Source: Sphingobium trunci | GTDB taxonomy: Bacteria > Pseudomonadota > Alphaproteobacteria > Sphingomonadales > Sphingomonadaceae | Assembly (NCBI RefSeq): GCF_022664535.1 | Contig: NZ_JAKUJY010000003.1 | Coordinates: forward strand, 243,571 to 307,570 | Reading direction: 5' to 3' | DNA length: 64,000 nucleotides | Shown here: positions 40,154 through 49,023 of the stretch, piece after piece | Layout: the number at the start of each line of letters is the position of its first letter | How positions within the stretch are numbered: the stretch's first letter is position 1 | The notes under the pieces: generated by a model | Told to the model about the DNA's origin: nothing | The model's input: only the letters and a program-made list of their open reading frames with translations | Database searches by the model: none | Translations under genes and position numbers: made by a program

Positions 40154-41092
40154 ATGCGTATAGCCCTGGCCGGTGCCGGCGCCTTTGGCGAAAAGCATCT
40201 TGACGGCCTGAAGAATATCGACGGCGTGACCGTGACCTCTCTGGTCGGCCGCCGTCTGGACGCGACCCAGGCAATCGCCGACAAATACGGCATCGGCCAT
40301 GCGACCACGGACCTCGACGAGACGCTGGCCCGCGACGATGTCGACGCGGTCATCCTCTGCACGCCGACCCAGATGCACGCGGGACAGGCGATCGCCTGCA
40401 TGAATGCGGGCAAGCATGTGCAGGTGGAAATCCCGCTCGCCGACAGCTGGGCCGACGCGCAGGCGGTGCTGGCGAAGCAGGAGGAAACCGGCCTCGTCTG
40501 CATGGTCGGCCACACCCGCCGCTTCAACCCGTCGCACCAATATGTCCACAATCTCATCAGGGCGGGCGAGCTCAACATCCAGCAGATGGACGTCCAGACC
40601 TATTTCTTCCGCCGCAGGAACATCAATGCGAAGGGCGAGGCGCGCAGCTGGACCGACCATCTGCTCTGGCATCATGCCGCGCACACGGTCGACCTGTTCG
40701 CCTATCAGGCGGGCAGGATCGTCGCGGCCCATGCCATGCAGGGGCCGATCCATCCCGAACTCGGCATCGCCATGGACATGTCGATCCAGTTGAAGAGCGA
40801 GAGCGGCGCGATCTGCACCCTGTCGCTGTCGTTCAACAATGACGGCCCGCTGGGCACCTTCTTCCGCTATATCGGCGACACCGGCACCTATATCGCGCGC
40901 TACGACGATCTGGTTACGGCCAGGGAGGAAGCGATCGACGTGTCGAAGGTCGCCGCGTCGATGAACGGCATCGAGCTTCAGGACCGCGAGTTCATCAGCG
41001 CCATCCGCGAAGGGCGCGAGCCGAACAGTTCGGTCGCCAAGGTGTTCGACTGCTACCGCGTGCTGGGCGAACTGGAAAAGCAGCTCGCCTGA
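40154..41092 (+). CDS. ligC: 4-carboxy-2-hydroxymuconate-6-semialdehyde dehydrogenase (LigC)
   Basis: A 312-residue NADP-dependent dehydrogenase of the Gfo/Idh/MocA fold that makes 2-pyrone-4,6-dicarboxylate from the ring-cleavage product. 'IALAGAGAFGEKHLDGLKNI' is the Rossmann start, 'CMVGHTRRFNPSHQYV' and 'WTDHLLWHHAAHTVDLFAYQ' are family segments. AAGGAG precedes the ATG at 40154. It ends the operon; a GC-rich hairpin follows. Confidence 0.94.
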   Translation: MRIALAGAGAFGEKHLDGLKNIDGVTVTSLVGRRLDATQAIADKYGIGHATTDLDETLARDDVDAVILCTPTQMHAGQAIACMNAGKHVQVEIPLADSWADAQAVLAKQEETGLVCMVGHTRRFNPSHQYVHNLIRAGELNIQQMDVQTYFFRRRNINAKGEARSWTDHLLWHHAAHTVDLFAYQAGRIVAAHAMQGPIHPELGIAMDMSIQLKSESGAICTLSLSFNNDGPLGTFFRYIGDTGTYIARYDDLVTAREEAIDVSKVAASMNGIELQDREFISAIREGREPNSSVAKVFDCYRVLGELEKQLA

Positions 41093-41105
41093 TCCAGCCA
41101 GGGGG

Positions 41106-41131
41106 AGGGGCCGCCCTGCCGGAAGGCCCCT
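41106..41131. terminator. GC-rich hairpin between ligC and the DUF4337 gene
   Basis: AGGGGCC and GGCCCCT form a 7-bp stem with a 12-base loop, located between two convergent genes. No clear U-tract, so it may act as a weak bidirectional terminator. Confidence 0.45.
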
Positions 41132-41695
41132 CTACCCCAGGAAATTGCTGAGGAAATCGGGGTGGAATCCCCATCCGGCAAAGCCGCATACCCCCATGAA
41201 CAGCCCGACGGCGCCGAACGCCCAGCTCGCAAACAGCAGCCCCATGCTTTCGCACAGCGCCGCGACCGCCGCGAGCGAGATGGCGGTGGAGATCAACGCC
41301 TCGCTCGCGTCGAACTGATCGTCATGGATGTTGAGCGCGTCATAGTCCTGCCGGAAATCCCTGGCCTGCTTCGCCAGACCCGGCGCTTCGGCCCGATATT
41401 TGGCGATCTCCGCATCCAGCGCGGCGAGCGCGGCCCTGGCTTTTCCGGTCGCGTTCCCGTCCGCCACCACGGCCAGCATCGCCCGGCTGTCCTGCGCCAG
41501 ATGCAGCTTGGTTCGGGTCGCCTGATACTGGTTCCAGGCATCGACCGAACTGGACTGGGCCAGATCCATGGCCTGAACGATATTGCCGTCCTTGATGTTG
41601 CAGACCCCGGTGAAGACGGAAAGGATGACGACCGTGATCGCGACCATCCGGTTGAGCCGCTTGTCCTTTGCCTGTGCGCTGACTTCGATTTCCAT
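41132..41695 (-). CDS. DUF4337 membrane protein
   Basis: A 187-residue inner-membrane protein. One hydrophobic segment lies at about residues 17-32 ('MVAITVVILSVFTGVC') and two more near the C-terminus ('ALISTAISLAAVAALCESMG', 'LLFASWAFGAVGLFMGVCGF'), with a charged soluble part between them. This is the DUF4337 arrangement; function unknown. It lies downstream of the efflux operon on the same strand, 75 bp after the outer-membrane component. Confidence 0.7.
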   Translation of the reverse strand: MEIEVSAQAKDKRLNRMVAITVVILSVFTGVCNIKDGNIVQAMDLAQSSSVDAWNQYQATRTKLHLAQDSRAMLAVVADGNATGKARAALAALDAEIAKYRAEAPGLAKQARDFRQDYDALNIHDDQFDASEALISTAISLAAVAALCESMGLLFASWAFGAVGLFMGVCGFAGWGFHPDFLSNFLG

Positions 41696-41770
41696 GTCCG
41701 GTCCCTGCGTGCGGGCGAGAGACGGCGCAGCCCGACAGGAACCGCAGTTGGCCGGCGGGAAGCGCTCAAC

Positions 41771-43135
41771 TCATTGCGGCGCCAGGCTCCAGCCGCCGCC
41801 CATCGCCTGATACAGCAGGACGCGGGCGGAGAGCGCGTCCGCCCGTGCCTGCACGAGCGCGAGTTCGACCGCGAACAGATTGCGCTGCGCATCGAGCTGC
41901 TCCAGATAGGGCGAATATCCCGCGCGATAGCGATTGGACGCCAGCCGAAGCCCCTCCGCCGCTGCCTGACGCTGCCGCTCCAGCAGCATCACCTGTTCGT
42001 CGCCGTGGCGCGCCGCCGCCAGCGCATCCTCGACCTCGCGAAAGGCGGTGAGCGCGGCCTTGCGGTAGCCCAGCGCCGCCTGATCCCGCTGCGCGCCCGC
42101 CGCCTCGGCGCCGGCGCGGAGCCGGCCGCCCTCGAACAGCGGGGCAAGGATGCTGCCGCCAACGGACCAGATGGTGATGGGATCGGCCAGCAGCGTGGAA
42201 AAGGCCGCGCCGCCCGATGCGGTCAGGCGGAACTGCGGCAGGAAATTCTTGCGGGCCGCCGCCAGCAGCTTGTCGCTCGCCGCAAGCTGATATTCGGCCT
42301 GCGCGATATCCGGCCTGCGCCGCAGCAGTTCGGAGGGCAGGCCGTCGGCTATGGCGGGTTTGGCAAGGCCGTCGAGCGGCTCGCCGCGCGGAACCGCGCC
42401 GGGCAGATCGCCGGTCAGCAGGCGCAGGGCGTTTTCCTGCCGCGCAATGGCCTGCTCCAGGGGAGGGATGACCTGCGCCGTCGCCTGATATTCCGCTTCC
42501 GCCTGGGCCAGTTCCAATCGCGGCGAATAGCCCGCATCGCTGCGCCGCTGCGCCAGTTTCAGCGCTGCCGCCCGCGCATCGAGCGTCTGCCGGGCGACGG
42601 CCAGACGGGCATCGAGCGCGCGCAGGGTGATGTAGCCGCTGGCGGCCGTGCTCGCGACCGACAGGCGAATGGCGTCCCGCGCCGCCTGGCTGGCGAGCCA
42701 GCCCGACCGCGCCGCCGATGCCCGGTCGGACAGGCGGCCGAACAGGTCGGCCTCCCATGCCGCCTGGACCTGCGGCTGGGCGGCGGTCTGCTCCACCGCC
42801 CGGCCGAAGGGATTGACGCTGCGCGAACGGGCCGCCGCGCCCGCCGCGTCCAGCGTGGGCAGCAGGGCGGCTCTGGCCAGGCTTTCCTGCGCCCGCGCTT
42901 CCCTGATCCGCGCGCCCGCCAGGGCAATGTCGATATTGCCCGCCAGCGCCCGTTCGACCAGGCCGGTCAGGGCCGGATCGCCAAAGCCCTGCCACCAGTT
43001 CCGGTCGAACGGCGCGGTGGGACCGGCATCGGTCCGCCAGGCCTGCGGCGCGGCCACGGGCGGCACGTCCATCGTCTCGACCGCCGGTCCGGCGCAGGCG
43101 GAAAGCGGCAGGAGCAGGAGAGGGGCGTAGCGCAT
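41771..43135 (-). CDS. NodT-type outer-membrane efflux lipoprotein
   Basis: A 454-residue TolC-like outer-membrane factor. The N-terminus is a lipoprotein signal with lipobox ('LLPLSACAGPA', Cys lipidated). The body is two OEP repeats of long helices ('LPTLDAAGAAARSRSVNPFG', 'LLRRRPDIAQAEYQLAASDK' is the NodT signature, 'LEQLDAQRNLFAVELALVQ'). It overlaps the stop of the membrane-fusion gene (ATGA) and completes an EmrAB-type tripartite exporter. Confidence 0.9.
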   Translation of the reverse strand: MRYAPLLLLPLSACAGPAVETMDVPPVAAPQAWRTDAGPTAPFDRNWWQGFGDPALTGLVERALAGNIDIALAGARIREARAQESLARAALLPTLDAAGAAARSRSVNPFGRAVEQTAAQPQVQAAWEADLFGRLSDRASAARSGWLASQAARDAIRLSVASTAASGYITLRALDARLAVARQTLDARAAALKLAQRRSDAGYSPRLELAQAEAEYQATAQVIPPLEQAIARQENALRLLTGDLPGAVPRGEPLDGLAKPAIADGLPSELLRRRPDIAQAEYQLAASDKLLAAARKNFLPQFRLTASGGAAFSTLLADPITIWSVGGSILAPLFEGGRLRAGAEAAGAQRDQAALGYRKAALTAFREVEDALAAARHGDEQVMLLERQRQAAAEGLRLASNRYRAGYSPYLEQLDAQRNLFAVELALVQARADALSARVLLYQAMGGGWSLAPQ

Positions 43136-44247
43136 CAGTCGTTCGTATGGATCTTGATGACGACCGACATGCCGGGCCGCAGGCGCCTCGCCAGAGGCTG
43201 GTCGGGATCGATCCGGACCCGAACCGCGATGCGCTGGGCGACCTTCACGAAATTGCCGGTGGCATTGTCCGCCTTCAGCACCGCGAATTCGGAACCCGCC
43301 GCCGGGGACAGATTTTCCACCCGTCCGGTCAGCTTCGCCCCGCCCAGCGCGTCGACGCGGAAGGTGGCGCGCTGGCCCACGCGCATCTGGCGGGTCTGCG
43401 CTTCCTTGAAATTGGCGATCACCCAATGATCGTGCGGGACCAGGAACATGAGCTGCGTGCCCGCCGTCACATAGGCGCCGTTGCGCACCCCGATCTCCGA
43501 CAATTGGCCGGCGACGGGGGCGCGTATCACGCTGTTGTCGAGGTCGATCCGCGCCAGATGAAGCTGGGCCCTGGCGCCCTCCACCGCGGCTTCCAGCCCG
43601 GCGCGGCCGACCAGCACCGACCGGACATCCTGCGTGCCGATGCGCTCGGCGGCGCTGGCCTGCTGGACGGCGGCCTGCGCGGCCAGCAGGGCGGCGCGGG
43701 TCTGGTCGCGCTCCCGCTCGGAAATCGAACCGTCCGCCACCAGCGCGTCGGCGCGGCGCATGTCGGCCTGCGCCTTCACCAGTTGCGCACGGGCGCTGGC
43801 GATGCCGGCGGCCTGTCCCGTCAGGGCGGCCTCGCGCGATCGCTGGCTTTGCTGTGAATTGGAAAGGGCGGCGATCTGCGCCGCGAGATTGGCCTTCGCC
43901 TGCTCGACCTTCGCCGCGTAGATGCGCTGGTCGATGGTGGCCAGTATCTGGCCGGCCTTCACCTCGGCGAAATCCTGCACCGGGACGGACGTGACATAGC
44001 CGCTGACCTGCGGGCTGATGATCGTCACCTTGCCCCGCACATAGGCATTGTCGGTCTGTTCCGAAAAGCCCGCGAAGGGCGGCAGCTGCCAGGCATATAA
44101 TATGGCCGATATGGCGAGGATCGCGATCAGGACGATGGCGATCACCGTGGTCCGGCTGCGCGCGGGCGGGCGCCACCCTCCCGCTGGCGGGTCGACCTGC
44201 GGGTCCGTCGTCTCCGGTTCCGTGCCGGTGGCTGTCGGCTGGTTCAT
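43135..44247 (-). CDS. EmrA/HlyD-type membrane fusion protein
   Basis: A 370-residue periplasmic adaptor anchored by one transmembrane helix (about residues 30-50). The biotinyl-lipoyl halves are 'VSGYVTSVPVQDFAEVKAGQ' and 'APVAGQLSEIGVRNGAYVTA', separated by a coiled coil. It joins the MFS pump to the outer-membrane NodT protein. It lies 7 bp downstream of the pump gene. Substrate unknown; EmrAB systems export hydrophobic acids, uncouplers and drugs. Confidence 0.88.
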   Translation of the reverse strand: MNQPTATGTEPETTDPQVDPPAGGWRPPARSRTTVIAIVLIAILAISAILYAWQLPPFAGFSEQTDNAYVRGKVTIISPQVSGYVTSVPVQDFAEVKAGQILATIDQRIYAAKVEQAKANLAAQIAALSNSQQSQRSREAALTGQAAGIASARAQLVKAQADMRRADALVADGSISERERDQTRAALLAAQAAVQQASAAERIGTQDVRSVLVGRAGLEAAVEGARAQLHLARIDLDNSVIRAPVAGQLSEIGVRNGAYVTAGTQLMFLVPHDHWVIANFKEAQTRQMRVGQRATFRVDALGGAKLTGRVENLSPAAGSEFAVLKADNATGNFVKVAQRIAVRVRIDPDQPLARRLRPGMSVVIKIHTND

Positions 44248-44254
44248 GTTCCCC

Positions 44255-45937
44255 CTATGGACTGGCTGAAGCCTGTGCTGCCTGTTGTGCCATCATCTTC
44301 TGCTGCAGCAGGATGACGGGCGATATTTCCCCGCGCCGCCGGATCGACCAACGGATGGCAAAGCCCCACAGCGCGGTCAACACCGCCAGCCCGCCCAGCA
44401 GCAGGAACACGTCGTTGAAGGCGAGGATGTTGGCCTCCCGCGCGACCTGCTGCGCCAGGATGGCGGCGCCCTCCGCGCCGCGCAGCGCGGGATCGCCGAC
44501 CACGCCGGAGACGGTCCTGCCGCCCGCCCCGATGCGCGCCGCCACCAGCGGATCGGTCATGACGATATGCTGCACCAGTTCGTGCGAATGATATTTTTCC
44601 CGCACCGCCTGGAAGGTGCCGAGCAGGGAGGTGCCGATCAGGCCGCCCACGCTCTGGCTCATGCTGAAGAGAACGACGAAGCTGATGAAATGCTTGCCCC
44701 CAGCCAGCAGGGTGCGGGCGATGCCGATCACCATCGCCTGCGCCAGGAACAGCAGCGAGGCAAAGCCGATCAGCGCCTGGCTGAAGTAGAAATTGGCGGG
44801 ACGGGTCAGGTTCGTGGCATCGGCATCCATGAAGGACCCGATCGCGATCAGGATGACCGCGATGGTGATCGGGCGGCTGACATTGTCGGGACGGAAGGTC
44901 AGCACCGCCGTCGCGAGTCCCGCCAGCGACCCCGCCAGCACGATCAGGTTGAGGGTGATCATCTGGTCGTTGATCATGCCGACGATATTGAGCAGGCCGA
45001 CCGATCCGAACGCCTGTTCGGACAGCAATATGCGCACGGATGCCGCCACCAGCATCAGCCGCGCGATCTCCCGCCGCCCCAGCCAGCGCGTGTTGATGAG
45101 CGGATTGGCGCGATGATGTTCGACCAGCAGCGCCGCGCTGATCAGCAGGACGCTGCCCGCCAGCGCATATCCGATCCAGGCGCGCTCGGTCCACCATTCG
45201 ATCCGTCCTTCGGACAGGACCGCGATCAGCAGGCAAAGTCCCGGTGCGAACAGGCCGAAGGTCAGGAAATCGAGCGGCTCGAACACCTTTTCCCGCTCGC
45301 TCGGCGGCAGCGGCAGGGCCATGACCGCCGCCAGCGATGCGAAGGCCAGCCCCATTTCGAACCAGTAGAGCATGTGCCAGTCGCCCCATTCCAGCAAATG
45401 GGGCGACAGCGCGCGGGCAAGCGGGGTGGCGAGCTGCGGGATGGATATGCCGATCATCGCCCCCGCCAGCCGCTTGGGCGCGGACATGCTCTGCATCATG
45501 TAGAGGATGGTGAGGGTGGAAAGGCCCGACGCGGCGACCCCGCTCATCGCGCGCACCGCGACCGAGGTCCAGAACCCATGCAGGAACAGATGCATGATCG
45601 TGGTCAGCGCATAGGCGGCCAATATGTAGCGGATGAAAGGCTGCAAGCCGAACTGCTGGCGATATTTCACCAGCAGCAGGTTCGCCGTCACATTGGTCAT
45701 GAAATAGGCGGCGGTCAGCCAGGCGCTCTCATTGCTGTTGAGGCCCAGCGTGCCCTGCGCGAAATTGAGGTTCACCGTGACCAGCGCGTTGCCCAGGCCA
45801 CCGGTGATGCCGATCAGGCAGGCAATCGCGAAATAACCGATCCGGCGGCGGGACGGATGGTCGGGATTGGCCGGTGAACCGGGCAGGGTGGGCCGTTCAT
45901 GCGGCTTGAAGACATATGGCTGGGCCTCATCCGTCAT
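44255..45937 (-). CDS. EmrB/QacA-type MFS efflux pump (DHA2 family, 14 segments)
   Basis: A 560-residue membrane transporter with about 14 hydrophobic segments. The DHA2 start 'GALVTVNLNFAQGTLGLNS'-type segment and 'ESAWLTAAYFMTNVTANLL' are visible. The ATG at 45937 has GAGAGGGAC upstream. It is the first gene of the exporter operon and probably moves aromatic acids or drugs out through the adaptor and NodT. The 378-bp gap upstream (to 46315) holds a TTACAATGTAA palindrome but no regulator next to it. Confidence 0.88.
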   Translation of the reverse strand: MTDEAQPYVFKPHERPTLPGSPANPDHPSRRRIGYFAIACLIGITGGLGNALVTVNLNFAQGTLGLNSNESAWLTAAYFMTNVTANLLLVKYRQQFGLQPFIRYILAAYALTTIMHLFLHGFWTSVAVRAMSGVAASGLSTLTILYMMQSMSAPKRLAGAMIGISIPQLATPLARALSPHLLEWGDWHMLYWFEMGLAFASLAAVMALPLPPSEREKVFEPLDFLTFGLFAPGLCLLIAVLSEGRIEWWTERAWIGYALAGSVLLISAALLVEHHRANPLINTRWLGRREIARLMLVAASVRILLSEQAFGSVGLLNIVGMINDQMITLNLIVLAGSLAGLATAVLTFRPDNVSRPITIAVILIAIGSFMDADATNLTRPANFYFSQALIGFASLLFLAQAMVIGIARTLLAGGKHFISFVVLFSMSQSVGGLIGTSLLGTFQAVREKYHSHELVQHIVMTDPLVAARIGAGGRTVSGVVGDPALRGAEGAAILAQQVAREANILAFNDVFLLLGGLAVLTALWGFAIRWSIRRRGEISPVILLQQKMMAQQAAQASASP

Positions 45938-46060
45938 GCCGTCCCTCTCACGCGCCGGCATGGACCGTGCGGGCGTGGAGGCGCAGCGGATCGACCTTGA
46001 ACCTCACAGGCATCTGACCCCTTCGGAGAAAACCGATGAGCATCAGTATAGAAGCTTTTG

Positions 46061-46071
46061 TTACAATGTAA
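46061..46071. promoter_or_regulatory. Small palindrome in the efflux operon / maiA intergenic region
   Basis: TTACAATGTAA is an 11-bp dyad (TTACA-A-TGTAA) about 125 bp upstream of the pump start, in the 378-bp gap between the pump gene and maiA. It may be a repressor site. The rest of this gap holds only a possible 34-codon leader frame (46219-46323) with a good ribosome site. Confidence 0.3.
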
Positions 46072-46315
46072 AAATAGTTCGCGCAGCAGGTTGGGGCTCG
46101 CAATCCGGTCGGAAAGCCTGCCCCCCGACAGCGCATGCGGCCTGCCCCTGCCGACGATGGTCGGAAAAGGAAATAGGGCTTTAAACCCGCGACATGTTTG
46201 TCTTACCAAGGGGAGGATATGGGAAGGGACGCAAACGCATGGATAGTCGGCTTGAACGCGGGCATCGGCGAACGAGGGCGTCGGCGGATTCGCCATGCAG
46301 GCTGGACCCAAGGTC

Positions 46316-46951
46316 ATGACTGAACCGGTCCTCCACGGCTATTTCCGTTCCACCGCCTCCTACCGGGTCAGGATCGCCCTCCATCTGAAGGGCGTCGCCT
46401 ATGCCGACGCCTTTCGCCATCTGCGCAAGGGGGAACAGCGGGCGCCGGACTATCTGGCGCTCAATCCCCAGGGTCTGGTGCCCACGCTGGCGATCGACGG
46501 GGCGGTGCTGACGCAAAGCCTCGCCATCTGCGAATATCTGGACGAAACCGTGCCGGACCCCGGGCTGCTGCCCGGCGACCCGATCCGGCGGGCGAGGGTG
46601 CGGGCCGCGGCGCAGCTCATCGCCTGCGACATTCACCCGGTCCAGAATCTCAGGGTGCTCGACCGGCTGCGCGGCCTGGGACTGGCCGAGGATCAGGTGA
46701 CGGGCTGGGCCCGTCAGGTGATCGAGGAAGGCCTGGATGCCTTCGACCGGCTGATCGCGGATGAAGCGGGGCCTTATTGCTTCGGCGCGCAGGCGACGCT
46801 GGCCGATATCTGCCTGGTGCCGCAACTGGTGAATGCGCGGCGGTTCGGCGTCGCATTGCGCTGGCCGCGACTGGCGGCGGTCGAGCAGGCCTGCCTCGCG
46901 CTGGAGGCCTTCGCCAAGGCGGCGCCGCAAAACCAGCCGGACGCGGAATGA
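46316..46951 (+). CDS. maiA: Maleylacetoacetate isomerase (zeta-class glutathione transferase)
   Basis: A 211-residue zeta-class GST. The N-terminal glutathione motif is 'STASYRVRIALHLKGVAY', and 'NPQGLVPTLAIDG' and 'QSLAICEYLDE' follow; 'GDIHPVQNLRVL'-like sequence (here 'CDIHPVQNLRVLDRL') is a maleylacetoacetate isomerase hallmark. It isomerises maleylacetoacetate (tyrosine/homogentisate route) or maleylpyruvate (gentisate route). No homogentisate dioxygenase or fumarylacetoacetase gene is adjacent. Start set at 46316 by AAGG upstream. Confidence 0.85.
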   Translation: MTEPVLHGYFRSTASYRVRIALHLKGVAYADAFRHLRKGEQRAPDYLALNPQGLVPTLAIDGAVLTQSLAICEYLDETVPDPGLLPGDPIRRARVRAAAQLIACDIHPVQNLRVLDRLRGLGLAEDQVTGWARQVIEEGLDAFDRLIADEAGPYCFGAQATLADICLVPQLVNARRFGVALRWPRLAAVEQACLALEAFAKAAPQNQPDAE

Positions 46952-47019
46952 CGGGCCGCCGATCATTCCGGCAGCGCATGATAAAGGGGTGATCTTCCGG
47001 ACGACGATATGCTAGCGCC

Positions 47020-47610
47020 ATGGCGATGAGGAATGAAGTTGCATGTGCCGGCCCGGTCGATGAGGGATCGAGCCGCCGCCGACAGATAGTCGAGATCGCG
47101 GCGCGGCTGTTCGCCCGGAAGGGCTATCGCGGCACGTCGATGCGGGATATCGGCGATCAGGCCGGGGTGCTGGGCGGGTCCCTCTACCATCATATCAAGT
47201 CCAAGGACGCGCTGTTCGTCGAGCTGCACAATGCCGCGCTCGACGTGGCGGAGGACAGGATCGCGGAAGCGGTCCGCGCGCGGAAGGAACCCTGGGTCAG
47301 GCTGGAAGCGGCCTGCGCGACCCTGCTGGACATTCAGCTTGCCCCGGATTCGATCACGACGCCGATGATGAACGACTTTCGGGAAGTCCCCGACGCGGTG
47401 AGGGAGCAGCTGATCGCGCGGAGGGACCGGTTCGAAGGGCTGTTCCGCGAATTGGTGGCGGCGCTGCCCCTGCCGCCGCGGATCGACCGCTCGGTCTACC
47501 GCAATCTGCTGTTGAAACAGCTCAACTCCACCCACGAATGGTACCGGCCGGGCGGCCTCAGCCCGGCCGAGATCGCCGCCCAGATCGTGGCCGTCTTCCG
47601 ACAGGAATAG
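47020..47610 (+). CDS. TetR-family transcriptional regulator
   Basis: A 196-residue TetR repressor. The helix-turn-helix spans about residues 20-65 ('IVEIAARLFARKGYRGTSMR', 'GGSLYHHIKSKDALF'). The C-terminal ligand domain resembles KstR2/FadR-type regulators that sense acyl-CoA ('LLLKQLNSTHEWYRPGGLSP'). It precedes a thiolase gene by 176 bp, with a palindrome between them. ATG at 47020 or 47026. It probably controls the thiolase. Confidence 0.82.
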   Translation: MAMRNEVACAGPVDEGSSRRRQIVEIAARLFARKGYRGTSMRDIGDQAGVLGGSLYHHIKSKDALFVELHNAALDVAEDRIAEAVRARKEPWVRLEAACATLLDIQLAPDSITTPMMNDFREVPDAVREQLIARRDRFEGLFRELVAALPLPPRIDRSVYRNLLLKQLNSTHEWYRPGGLSPAEIAAQIVAVFRQE

Positions 47611-47665
47611 CGTGGAGCTCGCCGCTTTCACGCTACGACCGCCGCGGGTTTTGGCCATTGACTGT

Positions 47666-47675
47666 AACATATGTT
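47666..47675. promoter_or_regulatory. Candidate TetR operator upstream of the thiolase
   Basis: AACATATGTT is a perfect 10-bp palindrome within 'GTAACATATGTTTGGTA', located 56 bp after the TetR stop and about 110 bp before the thiolase start. Assignment to the TetR protein is inferred from position. Confidence 0.4.
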
Positions 47676-47786
47676 TGGTATAGCCGCCTCGCACTTGCAG
47701 GGACAAGCCGAACGAGCCAGTCTGCCCAATGGAAGACGGCCTGCGACAGGGCCTGTTCGAAGACCCCTTGATGATGGGAACGGGAC

Positions 47787-48965
47787 ATGACGGATATTTT
47801 TCTGGTGTCGGCGGCGCGGACCGCCATCGGCAGCTTCGGCGGATCGCTCAAGGATCAGACGCCCGGTGAACTCGGCGCCCATGTGGCGAAGGCCGCGATC
47901 GAGCGGGCGGGGATCGACGCGGCCCAGGTCGGCAATGTGGTGCTGGGCAATGTCATCATCACCGAGCCGCGCGACGCCTTCTCGGCCCGCATCGCCGCGA
48001 TCGGTGCCGGCGTGCCGCAGGAGACCCCGGCTCATAATGTCAACCGGCTCTGCGGATCGGGGCTCCAGGCGATCCTGACCGCGGCACAGTCGATCATGCT
48101 CGGCGATTGCGAGATCGCCCTGGGCGCGGGCGCGGAAATCATGAGCCGCGCCCCTTATTTCCTGCCTGCCCTGCGCTGGGGGCAGAAGATGGGCGACGCG
48201 GCGGTGGTCGACGGTCTCACCGGCGCGCTGACCGACCCCTTCCACGCCTATCATATGGGCGTGACGGCGGAGAATGTCGCGGCCCGCTACGGCATCACGC
48301 GGGAGGATCAGGACGCGCTGGCCTTCGAAAGCCAGAAGCGGGCGGCGCATGCCGTCGCGCAGGGCTATTTCAAGGACCAGATCGTGCCGGTGGACGTGCT
48401 GGTGCGGCGCAAGCCCGTTCCGTTCGACACGGATGAATATGTCCGCGCCAATGCGGCCGCCGACGATTTCGGCAAGCTGAAACCGGCATTCCAGAAGGAC
48501 GGCACGGTGACGGCCGGCAACGCCTCGGGCATCAACGACGGCGCGGCCGCCGCCGTGCTGGCCGGCGAGGCTGCGGTCAAGGCACATGGCCTCAAGCCCC
48601 TGATGCGGCTGGTCTCCTATGGCCATGCCGGTGTCGATCCCGCCTATATGGGCATCGGCCCGGTTCCGGCCACGCGCAAGGCGCTGGAAAGGGCGGGGCT
48701 GAAGGTCGCCGACCTGGATGTCATCGAAGCCAATGAAGCCTTCGCCGCACAGGCCTGCGCGGTTGCGCGGGAACTGGATTTCGACCCCGCGAAGGTCAAT
48801 CCCAATGGCAGCGGCATTTCCCTCGGCCATCCGGTCGGCGCGACCGGCGCGATCATCACGACGAAGCTCGCCTATGAACTGGAGCGCGTCGGCGGCCGCT
48901 ATGGCCTGGTGACGATGTGCATCGGCGGCGGACAGGGCATCGCGGCCATCTGGGAACGGGTGTGA
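47787..48965 (+). CDS. Acetyl-CoA C-acetyltransferase (thiolase)
   Basis: A 392-residue degradative/biosynthetic thiolase. The nucleophilic Cys is in 'RLCGSGLQAI', the His in 'SLGHPVGATGA' and the second Cys in 'MCIGGGQGIA'. It condenses or cleaves acetoacetyl-CoA or longer 3-oxoacyl-CoA (PhaA/BktB/AtoB types cannot be told apart by eye). It lies alone downstream of the TetR gene; a GC-rich hairpin follows. Confidence 0.92.
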   Translation: MTDIFLVSAARTAIGSFGGSLKDQTPGELGAHVAKAAIERAGIDAAQVGNVVLGNVIITEPRDAFSARIAAIGAGVPQETPAHNVNRLCGSGLQAILTAAQSIMLGDCEIALGAGAEIMSRAPYFLPALRWGQKMGDAAVVDGLTGALTDPFHAYHMGVTAENVAARYGITREDQDALAFESQKRAAHAVAQGYFKDQIVPVDVLVRRKPVPFDTDEYVRANAAADDFGKLKPAFQKDGTVTAGNASGINDGAAAAVLAGEAAVKAHGLKPLMRLVSYGHAGVDPAYMGIGPVPATRKALERAGLKVADLDVIEANEAFAAQACAVARELDFDPAKVNPNGSGISLGHPVGATGAIITTKLAYELERVGGRYGLVTMCIGGGQGIAAIWERV

Positions 48966-48980
48966 CCCTATAGGACGATA

Positions 48981-49006
48981 TCCGCCCCTGCCGCGGGAGG
49001 GGCGGA
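48981..49006. terminator. Hairpin between thiolase and lacI-type gene
   Basis: TCCGCCCCT and AGGGGCGGA form a perfect 9-bp stem with an 8-base loop, between two convergent genes. No U-tract. A bidirectional terminator is likely. Confidence 0.55.
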
Positions 49007-49023
49007 CTCGACTCGAAACCGGC

